A DNA stretch of 64,000 bases from Pedobacter sp. SL55 (GCF_026625705.1 NZ_CP113059.1:3038001-3102000), one strand, 5' to 3'. Positions 16,463-26,338 are shown, counted from the stretch's first letter. Translations and numbers: made by a program. Notes: a model not told the origin generated them from the sequence alone.

Positions 16463-18922
16463 CTAATTATTGTTCTCGTTTTTTTCTTTTTCCTTTTGCT
16501 CTTTTTTCTGTTTGCGTTTCAGTTCTCTTTCTTCTTTTCTAGTAAGCGGAACAGTGGTGGTTTCCTGCTTAGGTTGGCTTTCTATAACTGGTTTTTTCTC
16601 GTCAACCTTTGTGTTGGTAGTGGTTGGCTCGGTTCTAATCAGTTCTTGTGGATCTGGAGCAATCATTTCAAGATCTAAAGAATCTACCAATACCGAGTCG
16701 GTGCTTACTGTATCTACCGGTGGACGAGGGGTTGGGCAGTTGTAGGTTCTTGTAATTTCTACTTTTGCTTTAGGGAAAGGCCCATACGTGTAGCCACTTA
16801 AAGGATCTAGGTAAACCTTTTCCATAAATTTAGCAAAAATAGGCAGGGCAGTTCTAGAACCTTCGCCTTGCTCGCCGTTTTTGAAGTGTGCCGTTCTTTC
16901 ATCGCAACCTACCCAAACTCCGGTTACCAAATCTTTGGTAATGCCCATGTACCAAGCATCTACATAATCTGAAGACGTGCCAGTTTTCCCCCCAATTTGG
17001 TTGTTCTTTTTAAACAAAGTATTCCATTCCCATAAAGCTTGCGAAGTACCACGGGGTTCTTCGATACCGCCTCTAAACATATAGAGCATTAACCAGGCAA
17101 TTTCTTCGCTTAGGGCACGCTTAAATTTGGGCTTAAATTCTTCAATTACGTTATCGTTTCTGTCGGTTATTTTTTCTACTAATATGGGATCAACTTTGTT
17201 GCCTTCGTTTAAGAAAGTGCCATAAGCTTTAACCATTTCGTAAACGGTAACATCGTTAGGGCCTAAACTTACCGATGGTACAGACTCTAAATGACTATCG
17301 ATACCGCATTCATGCGCCCATTTAACCACATTGTCCCAACCTACTTTTTCGGTTACTTGTGCGGTAACGGTATTTACCGAGCGGCCCATTGCCCAACGTA
17401 ACGACATGTCTTGATAACTGTAGCTCCAATCTGCATTTTTTGGCTCCCAAACTTTAGTTTCTCCTTTATCTTGATAGGAAATGCTAACCGGTTTGTCGGT
17501 AAATTTATCGCAGGGGCTCATGCCGCTTTCTAATGCCGCCAAATATGCAAATGGCTTAAACGTAGAACCTGCTTGGCGTTTCGATTGGTTTACGTGGTCG
17601 TATTTAAAGTATTTATGATCTATGCCGCCAACCCAAACTTTAATTTTTCCACTTTTGGGTTCCAAGGTCATCATGCCGGTATTTAAAATTTTACCGTAAT
17701 AACGGATCGAATCCATGGTAGAAAATAAGGTATCTCTATCGCCTTTGTAAGTGAAGATTTTCATCTTCTTTTTCTTGTTGAAATAAGCATCAACCAAATC
17801 GGGTTGGTTGGGGAATTTTTTTTGTAGTAATGCGTAAATAGGCAGTGATTTTTTTGCCCTATCTGGATAATCTACTTTCTTACGTTCGCTGTCTTCCCAA
17901 GGATCTTCGTTGCCCCAAACACTGTAAAACCTGCGTTGTAAAATGCGCATTTGGTCTTTTACAGCATCTTCCGCATAACCTTGCAGTTTAGAATCGATGG
18001 TGGTGTATATTTTTAACCCATCCTCATAAAGATCGTAATTGTTTTCTTCGCACCACTTTTCTAGGTATTTGTCAACTGCTGCTCTAAGGTACGAGTCGCC
18101 TTCGCTGGTTTCGTCTTCGTTGCCTGCCTCAATACCTATAGGTGCTGTTTTGTAGGTGTTAGCTGCTTCTTTAGTAATGTAGTTGTACTTATTCATTTGA
18201 GAAATAACCACATTTCGCCTAGCTAAAGATTTCTCTGGATTTTTAATTGGGTTGTAAGAAGTGGTGGCTTTTAACATACCTACCAATAAGGCTGCTTGAG
18301 GTACACTTAACTGGTTTGCCTGTTTGTTGAAATAGCTCCGGGCTGCTGTTTTAATACCGTAAGTATTGTTGCCGAACGAAACCGTGTTGAGGTACATCGT
18401 TAAGATATCGTCTTTGCTATAATTAGATTCTAGCTTAATTGCCGTCATCCATTCTTTTAATTTGGGTACAATGGTTCTTACCAAAGGGATACGTTTGGCC
18501 AGCCCAGAAGATTTGTTGTAGCGGGTTCTGTAAAGGTTTTTCGCTAATTGTTGGGTAATGGTGCTTGCCCCGCCTTCTTTGCCCATACCTGCAATAGCTC
18601 TTCCCAAAGCTTGTATATCTATGCCAGAATGTTTGTAAAAACGAACATCTTCGGTAGCTATTAGCGCATTTACTACGTTTTTAGAAATGTCTTTAAATTC
18701 TACAGGAGTACGGTTTTCTTTAAAGTAACGACCAATCAATTTACCATCTGAAGTGTACAATTCTGAGCCAACTCTTTGCGATGGACTTTTGATGTCTGCG
18801 TAAGATGGAGAATAACCAAACAGCCACAAGAAGTTGATTTGCAGTGCACAAAAGAAAAGGATGATGAAATATATAAAGATGATAAAATACCTGAGATATC
18901 TATTTTTAATTTCTTTAAACAT
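16463..18922 (-). CDS. mrcA: Penicillin-binding protein 1A, bifunctional glycosyltransferase/transpeptidase
   Basis: 819 residues. One N-terminal membrane helix (about 10-32), then a GT51 transglycosylase domain with the catalytic Glu in 'ATEDVRFYKHSGID' and 'GASTITQQLAKNLY'. The C-terminal transpeptidase has the penicillin-binding motifs 'STFK' (in KRQAGSTFKPF), 'SVN' (GRSVNTV) and 'KTGT' (GGKTGTSSDYVDAW). It polymerises and crosslinks peptidoglycan at the inner membrane. The C-terminal 70 residues are a low-complexity Pro/Thr then Lys/Glu-rich tail. It lies 50 bases upstream of the barrel-protein gene on the same strand, so the two may share a transcript. Confidence 0.95.
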   Translation of the reverse strand: MFKEIKNRYLRYFIIFIYFIILFFCALQINFLWLFGYSPSYADIKSPSQRVGSELYTSDGKLIGRYFKENRTPVEFKDISKNVVNALIATEDVRFYKHSGIDIQALGRAIAGMGKEGGASTITQQLAKNLYRTRYNKSSGLAKRIPLVRTIVPKLKEWMTAIKLESNYSKDDILTMYLNTVSFGNNTYGIKTAARSYFNKQANQLSVPQAALLVGMLKATTSYNPIKNPEKSLARRNVVISQMNKYNYITKEAANTYKTAPIGIEAGNEDETSEGDSYLRAAVDKYLEKWCEENNYDLYEDGLKIYTTIDSKLQGYAEDAVKDQMRILQRRFYSVWGNEDPWEDSERKKVDYPDRAKKSLPIYALLQKKFPNQPDLVDAYFNKKKKMKIFTYKGDRDTLFSTMDSIRYYGKILNTGMMTLEPKSGKIKVWVGGIDHKYFKYDHVNQSKRQAGSTFKPFAYLAALESGMSPCDKFTDKPVSISYQDKGETKVWEPKNADWSYSYQDMSLRWAMGRSVNTVTAQVTEKVGWDNVVKWAHECGIDSHLESVPSVSLGPNDVTVYEMVKAYGTFLNEGNKVDPILVEKITDRNDNVIEEFKPKFKRALSEEIAWLMLYMFRGGIEEPRGTSQALWEWNTLFKKNNQIGGKTGTSSDYVDAWYMGITKDLVTGVWVGCDERTAHFKNGEQGEGSRTALPIFAKFMEKVYLDPLSGYTYGPFPKAKVEITRTYNCPTPRPPVDTVSTDSVLVDSLDLEMIAPDPQELIRTEPTTTNTKVDEKKPVIESQPKQETTTVPLTRKEERELKRKQKKEQKEKEKNENNN

Positions 18923-19162
18923 GCTATAAAGATGTAAAAAACGTGAAAAATTATCTGTTAAATTGTGTTAAAACAAACAATACAAATTAACGTATTTAAT
19001 TTACTTAAATTTAGTTCTATCTTTAAAATTTTAGACACAAATGCGTAAAATATAAATTTAGCATTTGAAATTTAAGGTGTACCGTTTCATTACCAATTAA
19101 ATATAAAATGAAATTGCCTATAGTTAATTTATTCAAACTCATACATAATTTAATAAGCTACT

Positions 19163-20041
19163 ATGAAAACTAATACTGATAAATACTTGGTTAAGCCTGG
19201 TAAAAAAGTAAAAATTAAAGACTTTGATACCAATTATAACGGACATTTAGATAAAGAAGCTGGCAAAGAAGAACTGGCGAAGGTTAAAGAAGATTTGGCC
19301 GAGTTTCAGGAGGTTTTGTATGCTTCAAATACCCATGCAGTTTTAATTCTTTTTCAGGCGATGGATGCTGCTGGTAAAGATGGTGCCATAGCGTATGTAA
19401 TGTCGGGTTTAAACCCGCAAGGCTGCCAGGTTTATAGTTTTAAAACTCCTAATGCAGAAGAGTACGACCATGATTTTTTATGGAGACATTACAAGGCTTT
19501 GCCAGAAAAAGGAAGGATTGGTATTCACAACCGCTCGCATTATGAAAATGTGCTGGTTTGCAAGGTGCATCCAGAATATATCATGAGCGAGAACTTGCCC
19601 AATTATAGTTCTGTAGATAAAATAGATAAAGGTTTTTGGAAATCGAGATATGAAAGTATCCGTAATTTTGAGAAGCACTTAACAGATAATGGCGTTACCA
19701 TACTGAAATTCTTTTTACACGTTTCTAAAGAGGAACAGAAGCAGCGTTTTTTGGATAGGATAGCAGATCCTGCCAAGAATTGGAAGTTCTCTTCGGGCGA
19801 TATTAAGGAAAGAGCATTGTGGGATAAGTACATGGAGGCTTACGAAGATGCATTGAACGAAACTTCTACTGATTATGCGCCTTGGTATGTAATTCCGGCA
19901 GATAAAAAGTGGTATACGAGGTTGGCAGTAAGTCAAATTATTGCGGAAACTTTAAAGGGTTTAAAATTGGAATATCCAGTGTTGGCAAAAGAAGAAGTAG
20001 ATATGGCTGCTTGTAAGGAACAGTTGCTTTCTGAGGAATAG
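19163..20041 (+). CDS. PPK2-family polyphosphate kinase / polyphosphate:nucleotide phosphotransferase
   Basis: 292 residues. P-loop kinase fold with Walker A 'FQAMDAAGKDGAI', lid 'NRSHYENVLVCKVHPE' (Walker B-like) and 'RIADPAKNWKFSSGDIKERALWDKYMEAYED', all hallmarks of PPK2. It moves phosphate between polyphosphate and nucleoside mono- or diphosphates in the cytoplasm. The single-domain length fits class I or III PPK2; substrate class not determined. Its stop codon is followed immediately by a ttaggg-type intergenic repeat. Confidence 0.92.
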   Translation: MKTNTDKYLVKPGKKVKIKDFDTNYNGHLDKEAGKEELAKVKEDLAEFQEVLYASNTHAVLILFQAMDAAGKDGAIAYVMSGLNPQGCQVYSFKTPNAEEYDHDFLWRHYKALPEKGRIGIHNRSHYENVLVCKVHPEYIMSENLPNYSSVDKIDKGFWKSRYESIRNFEKHLTDNGVTILKFFLHVSKEEQKQRFLDRIADPAKNWKFSSGDIKERALWDKYMEAYEDALNETSTDYAPWYVIPADKKWYTRLAVSQIIAETLKGLKLEYPVLAKEEVDMAACKEQLLSEE

Positions 20042-20069
20042 TGATTAGGAGTTAGGGATTAGTTTTTTG

Positions 20070-20124
20070 AACCACATAGGCACAGTAGAAATATATGCAG
20101 TAAAATCTATGTGTCTATGTGGTT
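20070..20124. repeat. Intergenic inverted repeat, aaccacatag variant
   Basis: Left arm aaccacataggcaca and right arm tgtgtctatgtggtt pair around about 25 bases. Sequence and layout are related to the agccacagat palindromes at 7788, 11827 and 48281. Confidence 0.75.
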
Positions 20125-20320
20125 TAGCTTTTTGAGGATGTTTTTGTAAGTAAACCAGAGGCGATTACTTTCTGAAAAATCATGTTTTTTGAGATTTTAC
20201 CACCTTAGACACTTAAGGATAGTTTATTTTTTTTTGTAGTTAATTATTGTTGGCGTGTAGATTTACTTAGGTGTGCTAAGGTGTCTTAGGTGGTTTTATA
20301 ATGGTACTTTATTAAATAGA

Positions 20321-20429
20321 CCTGATAGTAGCCGATACCGCCCGAGCCTGGGTGTGGATGGAGCGGTGGGATGCGAGGGTGTAAAGGCGGATAGCAGGAC
20401 GGGGCTAGCCCAAGAACCACTGCTTTTGC
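20321..20429. repeat. GC-rich intergenic element, copy 1 ('gatagtagc...gcggatagcaggac')
   Basis: It starts cctgatagtagccga and ends gcggatagcaggac plus a short tail, with a GC-rich middle that can fold. A second copy with the same ends but a different middle lies at 57218-57320. Conserved ends with a variable middle suggest a structured RNA or mobile-repeat family rather than a gene. Confidence 0.6.
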
Positions 20430-20483
20430 TCTTCAAATTCGTGTAAATGTCAATTAAACCGCCTGTTTTCGTAAATATATTGG

Positions 20484-20491
20484 TACTTTTG
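20484..20491 (+). promoter_or_regulatory. Bacteroidota-type -7 promoter element for the RluA-like gene
   Basis: tacttttg matches the TAnnTTTG -7 consensus of the primary sigma factor in this phylum, 23 bases before the start codon. A weak ttttcg lies at about the -33 spacing. Inferred transcript start is near 20497. Confidence 0.55.
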
Positions 20492-20513
20492 CAGTGTTAA
20501 ATCAATTATCCTT

Positions 20514-21239
20514 TTGAAGTATCCAAATTTTAAAGACCTCATACTTTTTGAGAACGACGATTATATTGTTGTCAATAAACCTCCTTTTGTGGCTTCGTTA
20601 GATGAGCGTGGTGCGGCCGGTGCAGGCGAAATTAATATTTTACGCTTGGCTAGGCAGTACACCGACGATGCACAGATTTGCCATAGGTTAGATAAAGAAA
20701 CCTCGGGAGCTATTGTGATTGCTAAAAATCCGGAGGCTTACCGTAACTTATCGATGCAGTTCGAAAAGCGTAAGGTAAGCAAGGTTTATCATGCTGTGGT
20801 AGATGGTCAGTTTCGGTTCGATAACCTATTGGTAGATTTACCTATTTTAAACGATGGTAATAAAAACGTAACTATTGATAGGCAAGAGGGCAAAAGAGCC
20901 GAAACTTATTTTACATCTTTAAAATATTACAAACACTATACTTTGGTAGAGTGTAAGCCAATAACTGGGCGTATGCACCAAATTCGTATTCATTTGGCTA
21001 CGCAGCGTGCGGCCATTTGCGGAGATACGATGTACCGCGGAAAGCCAGTGTTTTTGTCGAAAATTAAGCGTGGTTACCGTTTGACAGATGACGAAGAACA
21101 GGCCATTATGAAACGTTTTGCGCTTCATGCTAAGCAAATTACTTTTAAAGGTGTAGATGGGCAAGAGATTTTTGTAGAAGCTCCATACCCCAAAGATTAC
21201 GCAACGCTACTCAAATTGTTAGATAAATTTGACGCATAA
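20514..21239 (+). CDS. RluA-family pseudouridine synthase
   Basis: 241 residues. It has the RluA-family catalytic motif 'CHRLDKETSGAIVIAK', with the catalytic Asp in HRLD, and the downstream 'GRMHQIRIHLA' motif. No S4 RNA-binding domain is present, so this is a short RluA/RluC/RluE-like or TruC-like enzyme that isomerises uridine in rRNA or tRNA. The start is a TTG at 20514, placed well for the promoter at 20484; the N-terminal 'KYPNFKDLILFENDDYIVVNKP' is already core sequence, so no later start fits. The target site cannot be told from sequence. Confidence 0.88.
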   Translation: MKYPNFKDLILFENDDYIVVNKPPFVASLDERGAAGAGEINILRLARQYTDDAQICHRLDKETSGAIVIAKNPEAYRNLSMQFEKRKVSKVYHAVVDGQFRFDNLLVDLPILNDGNKNVTIDRQEGKRAETYFTSLKYYKHYTLVECKPITGRMHQIRIHLATQRAAICGDTMYRGKPVFLSKIKRGYRLTDDEEQAIMKRFALHAKQITFKGVDGQEIFVEAPYPKDYATLLKLLDKFDA

Positions 21240-21254
21240 TTAAAGAAACAGAAG

Positions 21255-23033
21255 ATGTATATTAGGTTTGTAAGTTTTGTAGATCAGCTAAATAAGTATA
21301 GGCAAAGCAAAATTTCTGACCGAAACTTTCTGGTGTTCGCGGCTATTTTTGTAGGTATTTTTGCAGGCTTGGCGGCGGCACTCTTAAAAGGTATTACCCA
21401 TAAAATACAGCATTTTCTTCAGTCAGATTTGCACTGGCAATACAAATATTATCTGTACCTTTTATTTCCGGCCATTGGTATACTGCTTTCGGTAATTTAC
21501 GTGAAAAGATTTATCAGAAAAGGTAAGTTTGAAACTGGTTTAACGCCGCTGCTATATACCATTTCAAAAAAATCGAGCAGGGTAGAGGCACATAATACTT
21601 ATTCTCAAATTATTACAGCAGCAATTACAGTGGGCTTTGGTGGTTCTACTGGTTTAGAGGCCCCAATTGCTACTTCTGGAGCCGCAATTGGCTCTAATGT
21701 TGGAAGGTTTTTAGGGTTAAGTTATAGAGAAATTACCCTGCTATTAGCCTGTGGCGCTGCTGCGGGTATTGCGGGGGCTTTTAATAGCCCTATTGCGGGT
21801 ATTGTGTTTGCCATTGAAATTTTACTGCCAGAGTTTTCTATACCTGCTTTTATTCCATTGTTACTTTCTGCCGCTACAGCATCTGTTGTGGCTCGTTTGT
21901 TCTTTAAAGAACAACTGTTTTTTTTAGTAACCGAAGGTTGGGAAATGCATGCTTTATTATTTTATGTGATTTTGGCCGTGGTTGTAGGTTTATACGCTTA
22001 CTACTTCACTAAAATGAATAAAATCATCAAAGGTTCTTTCTATAAAATCAAAAATCCATACTATAAAATAGCTATTGGCGGGCTAATATTAGGCCTTTTG
22101 GTATTTCTTTTTCCTAGCTTGTATGGCGAAGGATACATCACTATCAATAGCTTGCTTAAAGGCGACCACAACGCAATAATTAGCAATAGCATTTTTTCGC
22201 AACTTAGTGATTTGCCGTTTGTAGTTATTTTATTTGCACTGGTTACCGTAATGCTCAAATCTGTGGCTACCTTAGTTACTTTAGCCGCTGGCGGTAACGG
22301 AGGTACGTTTGCACCAAGTTTAATTATTGGTGGTATATTGGGGTTTATTATTGCTCATACCGTAAATGTTTTGGGCATTGCAGAACTTAATGTAGCCAAC
22401 TTTATTATTGCAGGTATGGCAGCAGCTTTGGGCTCGGTAATGCATGCACCATTAACGGGCATTTTTTTAATTGCAGAAATTACTGGCGGATACGAGTTAA
22501 TGGTGCCTTTAATGATTACAACAGCGATAGCTTATTTCATTAGCAGAGGGGTTAGTAAATATTCTATTTATACCAAACCGTTGGTAGATGCTGGTCATCT
22601 ATCGCATCACGAAGATAAAGATACCACCGTGTTAAACATGATGAGCTTAAAATCAATAATAGAAAAAGACCAGCTGATTTTAAGAGACACAGATATTTTG
22701 AGCGATAAAATTTCGGATATTTTAGCTTCAAAAAGAAACGTTATTCCTGTAGTTAATGCAGAAAATATTTTTCAGGGTGTGGTTTATATCGAAACTATTT
22801 TGAAGCATGTTTCGCAAAAGTATACCGAACATATTGCTATAAGCGATATTACCGATATGCCTGCCGAAATTGCTTCGTTAACTAACGATGTGAAAGAAGT
22901 GCTGAAAAAGATGGAACAAGAAAACCTTTGGGTAATGCCCGTTGTAGATTATTCTGGAACTTATATTGGTTTGGTTTCTAAGACTCATATTTTTAATAAA
23001 TATCGAGATATATTAAGCCAACAAGCTTATTAA
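21255..23033 (+). CDS. ClC-family chloride channel/transporter with two CBS domains
   Basis: 592 residues. Residues about 20-430 are the ClC membrane domain with selectivity motifs 'GSTGLEAPIATSG' (gating Glu retained) and 'GNGGTFAPSLIIGG', plus 'FNSPIAGIVFAIEILL' carrying a Glu where exchangers keep the proton Glu. Residues about 450-590 form a CBS pair ('ASKRNVIPVVNAENIFQGVV', 'NLWVMPVVDYSGTYIGLVSK'). It moves chloride or fluoride-like anions through the inner membrane, possibly as an H+/Cl- exchanger. It starts 15 bases after the pseudouridine synthase and is probably co-transcribed. Confidence 0.92.
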   Translation: MYIRFVSFVDQLNKYRQSKISDRNFLVFAAIFVGIFAGLAAALLKGITHKIQHFLQSDLHWQYKYYLYLLFPAIGILLSVIYVKRFIRKGKFETGLTPLLYTISKKSSRVEAHNTYSQIITAAITVGFGGSTGLEAPIATSGAAIGSNVGRFLGLSYREITLLLACGAAAGIAGAFNSPIAGIVFAIEILLPEFSIPAFIPLLLSAATASVVARLFFKEQLFFLVTEGWEMHALLFYVILAVVVGLYAYYFTKMNKIIKGSFYKIKNPYYKIAIGGLILGLLVFLFPSLYGEGYITINSLLKGDHNAIISNSIFSQLSDLPFVVILFALVTVMLKSVATLVTLAAGGNGGTFAPSLIIGGILGFIIAHTVNVLGIAELNVANFIIAGMAAALGSVMHAPLTGIFLIAEITGGYELMVPLMITTAIAYFISRGVSKYSIYTKPLVDAGHLSHHEDKDTTVLNMMSLKSIIEKDQLILRDTDILSDKISDILASKRNVIPVVNAENIFQGVVYIETILKHVSQKYTEHIAISDITDMPAEIASLTNDVKEVLKKMEQENLWVMPVVDYSGTYIGLVSKTHIFNKYRDILSQQAY

Positions 23034-23103
23034 ATAACTGCTGTTGATAACAAAATTTGTTATTTAGCTTAAATTGTTAAAAATTCGCAATCAAAATCAT
23101 GAT

Positions 23104-23568
23104 ATGGAAGATTTAAGTGCATTAAGCCAAGTTGCCGAGTTTCATCAAACTTTTAAGCATCCAATTGTTGAGCAGGCTGCTATACCCTCTAAGGTAAGAA
23201 GTAAACTTAGAATAGATTTAATTGCCGAAGAACTGAAAGAGCTTCAGGAAGCAGTAGATAATGATGATTTGATAGAAGTTGCCGACGCTTTATGCGATTT
23301 GCAATATGTTTTGGCCGGTGCTGTATTAGAATTTGGTTTGGGAACTAAATTTAAAAGTTTGTTTGATGAGGTACATCGTTCTAACATGAGCAAGGCCTGC
23401 AAAACGGTAGAAGAGGCAGAACAAACTATAGCGCATTATAAACAAAAAGATAACGTAGATGCCTATTTTAAAGAAATTGAGGGTTTGTATCTGGTTTATC
23501 GCAAGGGCGATGATAAAACCTTGAAATCTATAAATTACTCGCCAGCAAATATTAAGGGCTTATTATAA
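23104..23568 (+). CDS. MazG-like / phosphoribosyl-ATP pyrophosphohydrolase-fold protein
   Basis: 154 residues from the ATG at 23104; an upstream TTG would add ten poorly conserved residues. All-alpha NTP pyrophosphatase motif 'EELKELQEAVDNDDLIEVADALCDLQYV' gives the EExxE plus ExxD magnesium-binding set typical of MazG/HisE-type enzymes. Full-length homologues occur widely in Bacteroidota as housekeeping NTP pyrophosphatases that hydrolyse non-canonical nucleotides. No histidine biosynthesis genes are nearby, which argues against a HisE role. Confidence 0.82.
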   Translation: MEDLSALSQVAEFHQTFKHPIVEQAAIPSKVRSKLRIDLIAEELKELQEAVDNDDLIEVADALCDLQYVLAGAVLEFGLGTKFKSLFDEVHRSNMSKACKTVEEAEQTIAHYKQKDNVDAYFKEIEGLYLVYRKGDDKTLKSINYSPANIKGLL

Positions 23569-23590
23569 CACTACAGCAATAACCAAATAT

Positions 23591-24052
23591 ATGATTAACA
23601 TTAGCAGTCACGATGAGTTTGCAGCCTACTTGGGTAAAGAGTTAGGTATTTCTAGTTGGTATCAAATTACCCAAGAGCAGATTAATAAATTTGCAGATGC
23701 TACTTTAGACCATCAGTGGATACACACCAACCCAGAAAAAGCAGCTACAGACAGCCCATTTAAAACAACCATTGCCCATGGTTACCTTACCTTATCTTTG
23801 GTACCTTACCTATGGCAGCAAATTGCAAAAATTAGTAATTTGAAAATGGAGATTAATTATGGTATAGAAAGTTTAAAATTCGGTCAAGCCGTTACGGTAA
23901 ACAGCGAAGTTAGATTAAAGGTGGGCTTGAAATCCATTTTAAATTTAAGAGGAACCACCAAAGTTGTTATTGATATTGTGATGGAAATAAAAGACCAGCC
24001 TAAACCAGCATTTGCTGGCGATGTGGTATTCTTATATCATTTCGAGAGCTAG
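23591..24052 (+). CDS. MaoC-family (hot-dog fold) dehydratase
   Basis: 153 residues. The R-hydratase motif 'ADATLDHQWIHTNPEKA' supplies the catalytic Asp and His, followed by 'TIAHGYLTLSLVPYL' (the GxxxxS/T helix). The enzyme hydrates enoyl-CoA or related acyl thioesters in the cytoplasm. Closely spaced after the MazG-like gene (23 bases) and followed by a terminator. Confidence 0.9.
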   Translation: MINISSHDEFAAYLGKELGISSWYQITQEQINKFADATLDHQWIHTNPEKAATDSPFKTTIAHGYLTLSLVPYLWQQIAKISNLKMEINYGIESLKFGQAVTVNSEVRLKVGLKSILNLRGTTKVVIDIVMEIKDQPKPAFAGDVVFLYHFES

Positions 24053-24075
24053 TTCTACTTTAAATTCACATTTTT

Positions 24076-24111
24076 AAAATAGCTGGTTATATATCAGCTA
24101 TTTTGTTTTTT
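24076..24111 (+). terminator. Rho-independent terminator after maoC-like gene
   Basis: 10-bp perfect stem aaaatagctg / cagctatttt with a 9-base loop, followed by gtttttt. Confidence 0.85.
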
Positions 24112-24188
24112 GTAGCTATCTTTAACATTACCAAATAAAAGGCTAGTAGTTTTCAATTAACTTACTGGTTTAAAATTCTAATGTTAAC

Positions 24189-26110
24189 ATGCTGCTGCGA
24201 ACGTTTTTTATCTCATTTATATTCTTTTTTAGTTGTACTTGGTTAAATGCACAAAACACGGTAGTATTTAATAAAGATACCTACGAGTACATTTTTAAGT
24301 CTGGCGACGTAGTTGCCTTAGAAGATTCTACAAATAAATTACCGTTTGAAATTATTTCTAGCGCCGCTTATCAAAATAAATTTATCCCTAACAAAGATTA
24401 TTATCCTAAAAACTATAACCAAAATTATAGCTACTGGTACCGAGTAAAAGTTAGGTTTAACGAAGACTTAGATAAAACCAGTGTAATTGAGTTTTTTGAT
24501 CAAGTTACCGATTATATCGATGCTTATTTTCCAGACGAAAATGGGAAATACGTGAAGGCCAATACTGGCGCAGATTTAAAATTTCAGGATCGGCTGTTTA
24601 GACACAAAAATTTCGAATTTTTAATTCAAAATTTAAAAAAGGAGAGTATATACTATTACTTTAAGGTAAAATCTAAAGACAAAGTAAATGTAATTATTGT
24701 TTTTAGAACGGTAGAGCGGTTTATTCAATACAGTTTAACCGAGTATCTTACTTATGGCCTTTTCTATGGAATGATTTTTATTTTCAGTTTCCATAACCTG
24801 CTGATGTATTTGGCAGTACGAAGAAAGCAGTATCTCTATTACATTTTATATATCATTAGTGTTGGTTTATACGAGGTTTCTGTAGATGGTATTGCCTTTC
24901 AAGTACTTGTGGCCAAACCATCCCGTTTGGAACGAATATGCTTATGGCGTGGCTTTATTCTGTATCAGTTCCTTCGCCTTAATTTTTACTAAAGAGCTTT
25001 TGCACGTTAAGCAAAAAGCCCCATTTTATCATAAATTAATTAATGCAAGTACTACTTTTAAGGTTCATCTTTTTTATAGTTTGCTTATGCTATAATCCAG
25101 ATTGGTTTAAATATAAATTTATAGAGTTTATTCCCTTGTCTGTGGGTTTTGTAACGGGTATCTATATTTTATGGCGAAAAAGGTATAGGCCAGCTCGCTT
25201 TTTTGTGGTTGGTTATTCTTTTCTCTTCTTAGGCTTTGTCATAAAAATTATTCACATTCTAGGATATGCTAGGCACATTCCAGGTGCTTTAGGCTATTAT
25301 AGTTTAAGTTTTGGTTTTTTGTTAGAGATGGTTTTCCTTTCGTTTGCCATTGGCGATCAAGTGCGTATTCTTAAGCGTAAAAAAGAAAATGCCCAGAAAC
25401 AGATTATCAAGCAGATGCAGCTAAATGCAGAAATGAAAGATAATTTGAATAGAGAGCTGGAAGCAAAGGTAGAACAAAGAACCGTTGAGGTAAAAAAGCA
25501 GGCTGTTGCCTTGCTAAAGCAAAATGAAACCATTGAAAAACAAAATGAAGAACTCATCTCTAAGAATGGACTTTTAGAACAGCAAGCAGAAGAGATTTCG
25601 AGGATGAACATTTTGTTAGAAAAAGACAATATCAACCTTAAAACAAACATAGAGAAAGTAACAGATGCCCGTGTTAACGCAACTGAGCTAGATTTTGATG
25701 AGTTTAGCCAGAAATATCCTGATAAGGAAGCGTGCTATAAATTTTTGGCAGAATTAAAGTGGGAAACTGGATACGCCTGCTTAAAGTGCAATCATACCAA
25801 CTACTGCAATGGCAAGGCTCCTTACAACCGCCGCTGTACAAAATGCGCTTATGAAGAGTCTGTTTTACACGGTACTATTTTCGAGAACAACCGTATTCCA
25901 ATTAATAAAGCCTTTTATTTAGTTTACTTGATGTATAGCTCTAAGGGAACCATATCTTCACATAAGCTGTCTGACAAGCTTGGCATTAGGCAAAGTACCT
26001 GCTGGACTTATGCAACCAAGGTTAAAAAAGTAATGGACGAGCGTAAAAAGGACTTGAAAGGAGGGGGCAAATCTGGTTGGAGTAAGCTCGTGCTCGATAA
26101 AAAGAGCTAA
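24189..26110 (+). CDS. 7TM-DISM receptor fused to IS1595-type zinc-ribbon/HTH domain, frame broken twice
   Basis: Restored length about 639 residues. Signal peptide 1-22; extracellular 7TMR-DISMED2-like domain (about 30-160, 'NQNYSYWYRVKVRF'); seven-helix DISM domain (about 185-400); a long coiled coil (about 400-490, Glu/Lys/Gln-rich); then 'WETGYACLKCNHTNYCN', 'YNRRCTKCAYEES' and 'GTIFENNRIPINKAFYLVYL', 'KLSDKLGIRQSTCWTYATKV', the zinc ribbon plus HTH of IS1595 transposases without the DDE nuclease. The frame is restored by removing one base near 24902 and one near 25047. It lies directly upstream of the glycan locus SusC, so it may be a membrane-tethered regulator (inference). Confidence 0.85.
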
Positions 26111-26132
26111 ATAGGGTCTAGAAATCATTCTT

Positions 26133-26148
26133 ACGCAAACGTTTTCGT
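26133..26148. promoter_or_regulatory. LacI-type operator candidate upstream of SusC
   Basis: acgcaaacgttttcgt is a near-perfect 16-base palindrome (7 of 8) centred on cg, the shape bound by LacI-family repressors. A similar site lies at 34534-34549. Repressor identity is inferred: a LacI gene is at 48362. Confidence 0.55.
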
Positions 26149-26338
26149 TTTTTTTATAACATTTTTTTATTGCGTTTTAAACGTATTGGCTCTAAAAAAA
26201 ATAAAGAATTGATTGCTCATTAAATCAGTTACTTATAAAATTTTAAGTATGCGATTAAAGCGTATTGAATATTTTGTAATTATCTAATTTACAGTTTATT
26301 ATGTATTTTTTATCTTGTGATTGAGGGAATAACTACCC

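Larger units (their letters stand above)
20042..20513. repeat. 472-bp gene-free gap of stacked repeats
   Basis: In order: a 'gattaggagttagggattag' repeat directly after the PPK2 stop (20042-20062); an inverted repeat aaccacatag...ctatgtggtt (20070-20124); a second pair related to 'accaccttagacacttaagg' and 'gtgctaaggtgtcttaggtgg' (about 20199-20295); the GC-rich element at 20321-20429; and finally the promoter of the pseudouridine synthase gene. No coding region seen. Confidence 0.75.

Noticed and set aside
23074..23103. TTG start for the MazG-like gene
   Set aside because: The ATG at 23104 begins the conserved sequence; the ten added residues look like leader translation.
24886..25095. Separate 69-codon gene
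   Set aside because: It is the middle part of the receptor frame between two frame breaks.
25700..26110. Separate IS1595 insertion
   Set aside because: Only the zinc-ribbon and HTH part is present, in frame with the receptor coiled coil, with no DDE domain or terminal inverted repeats seen.
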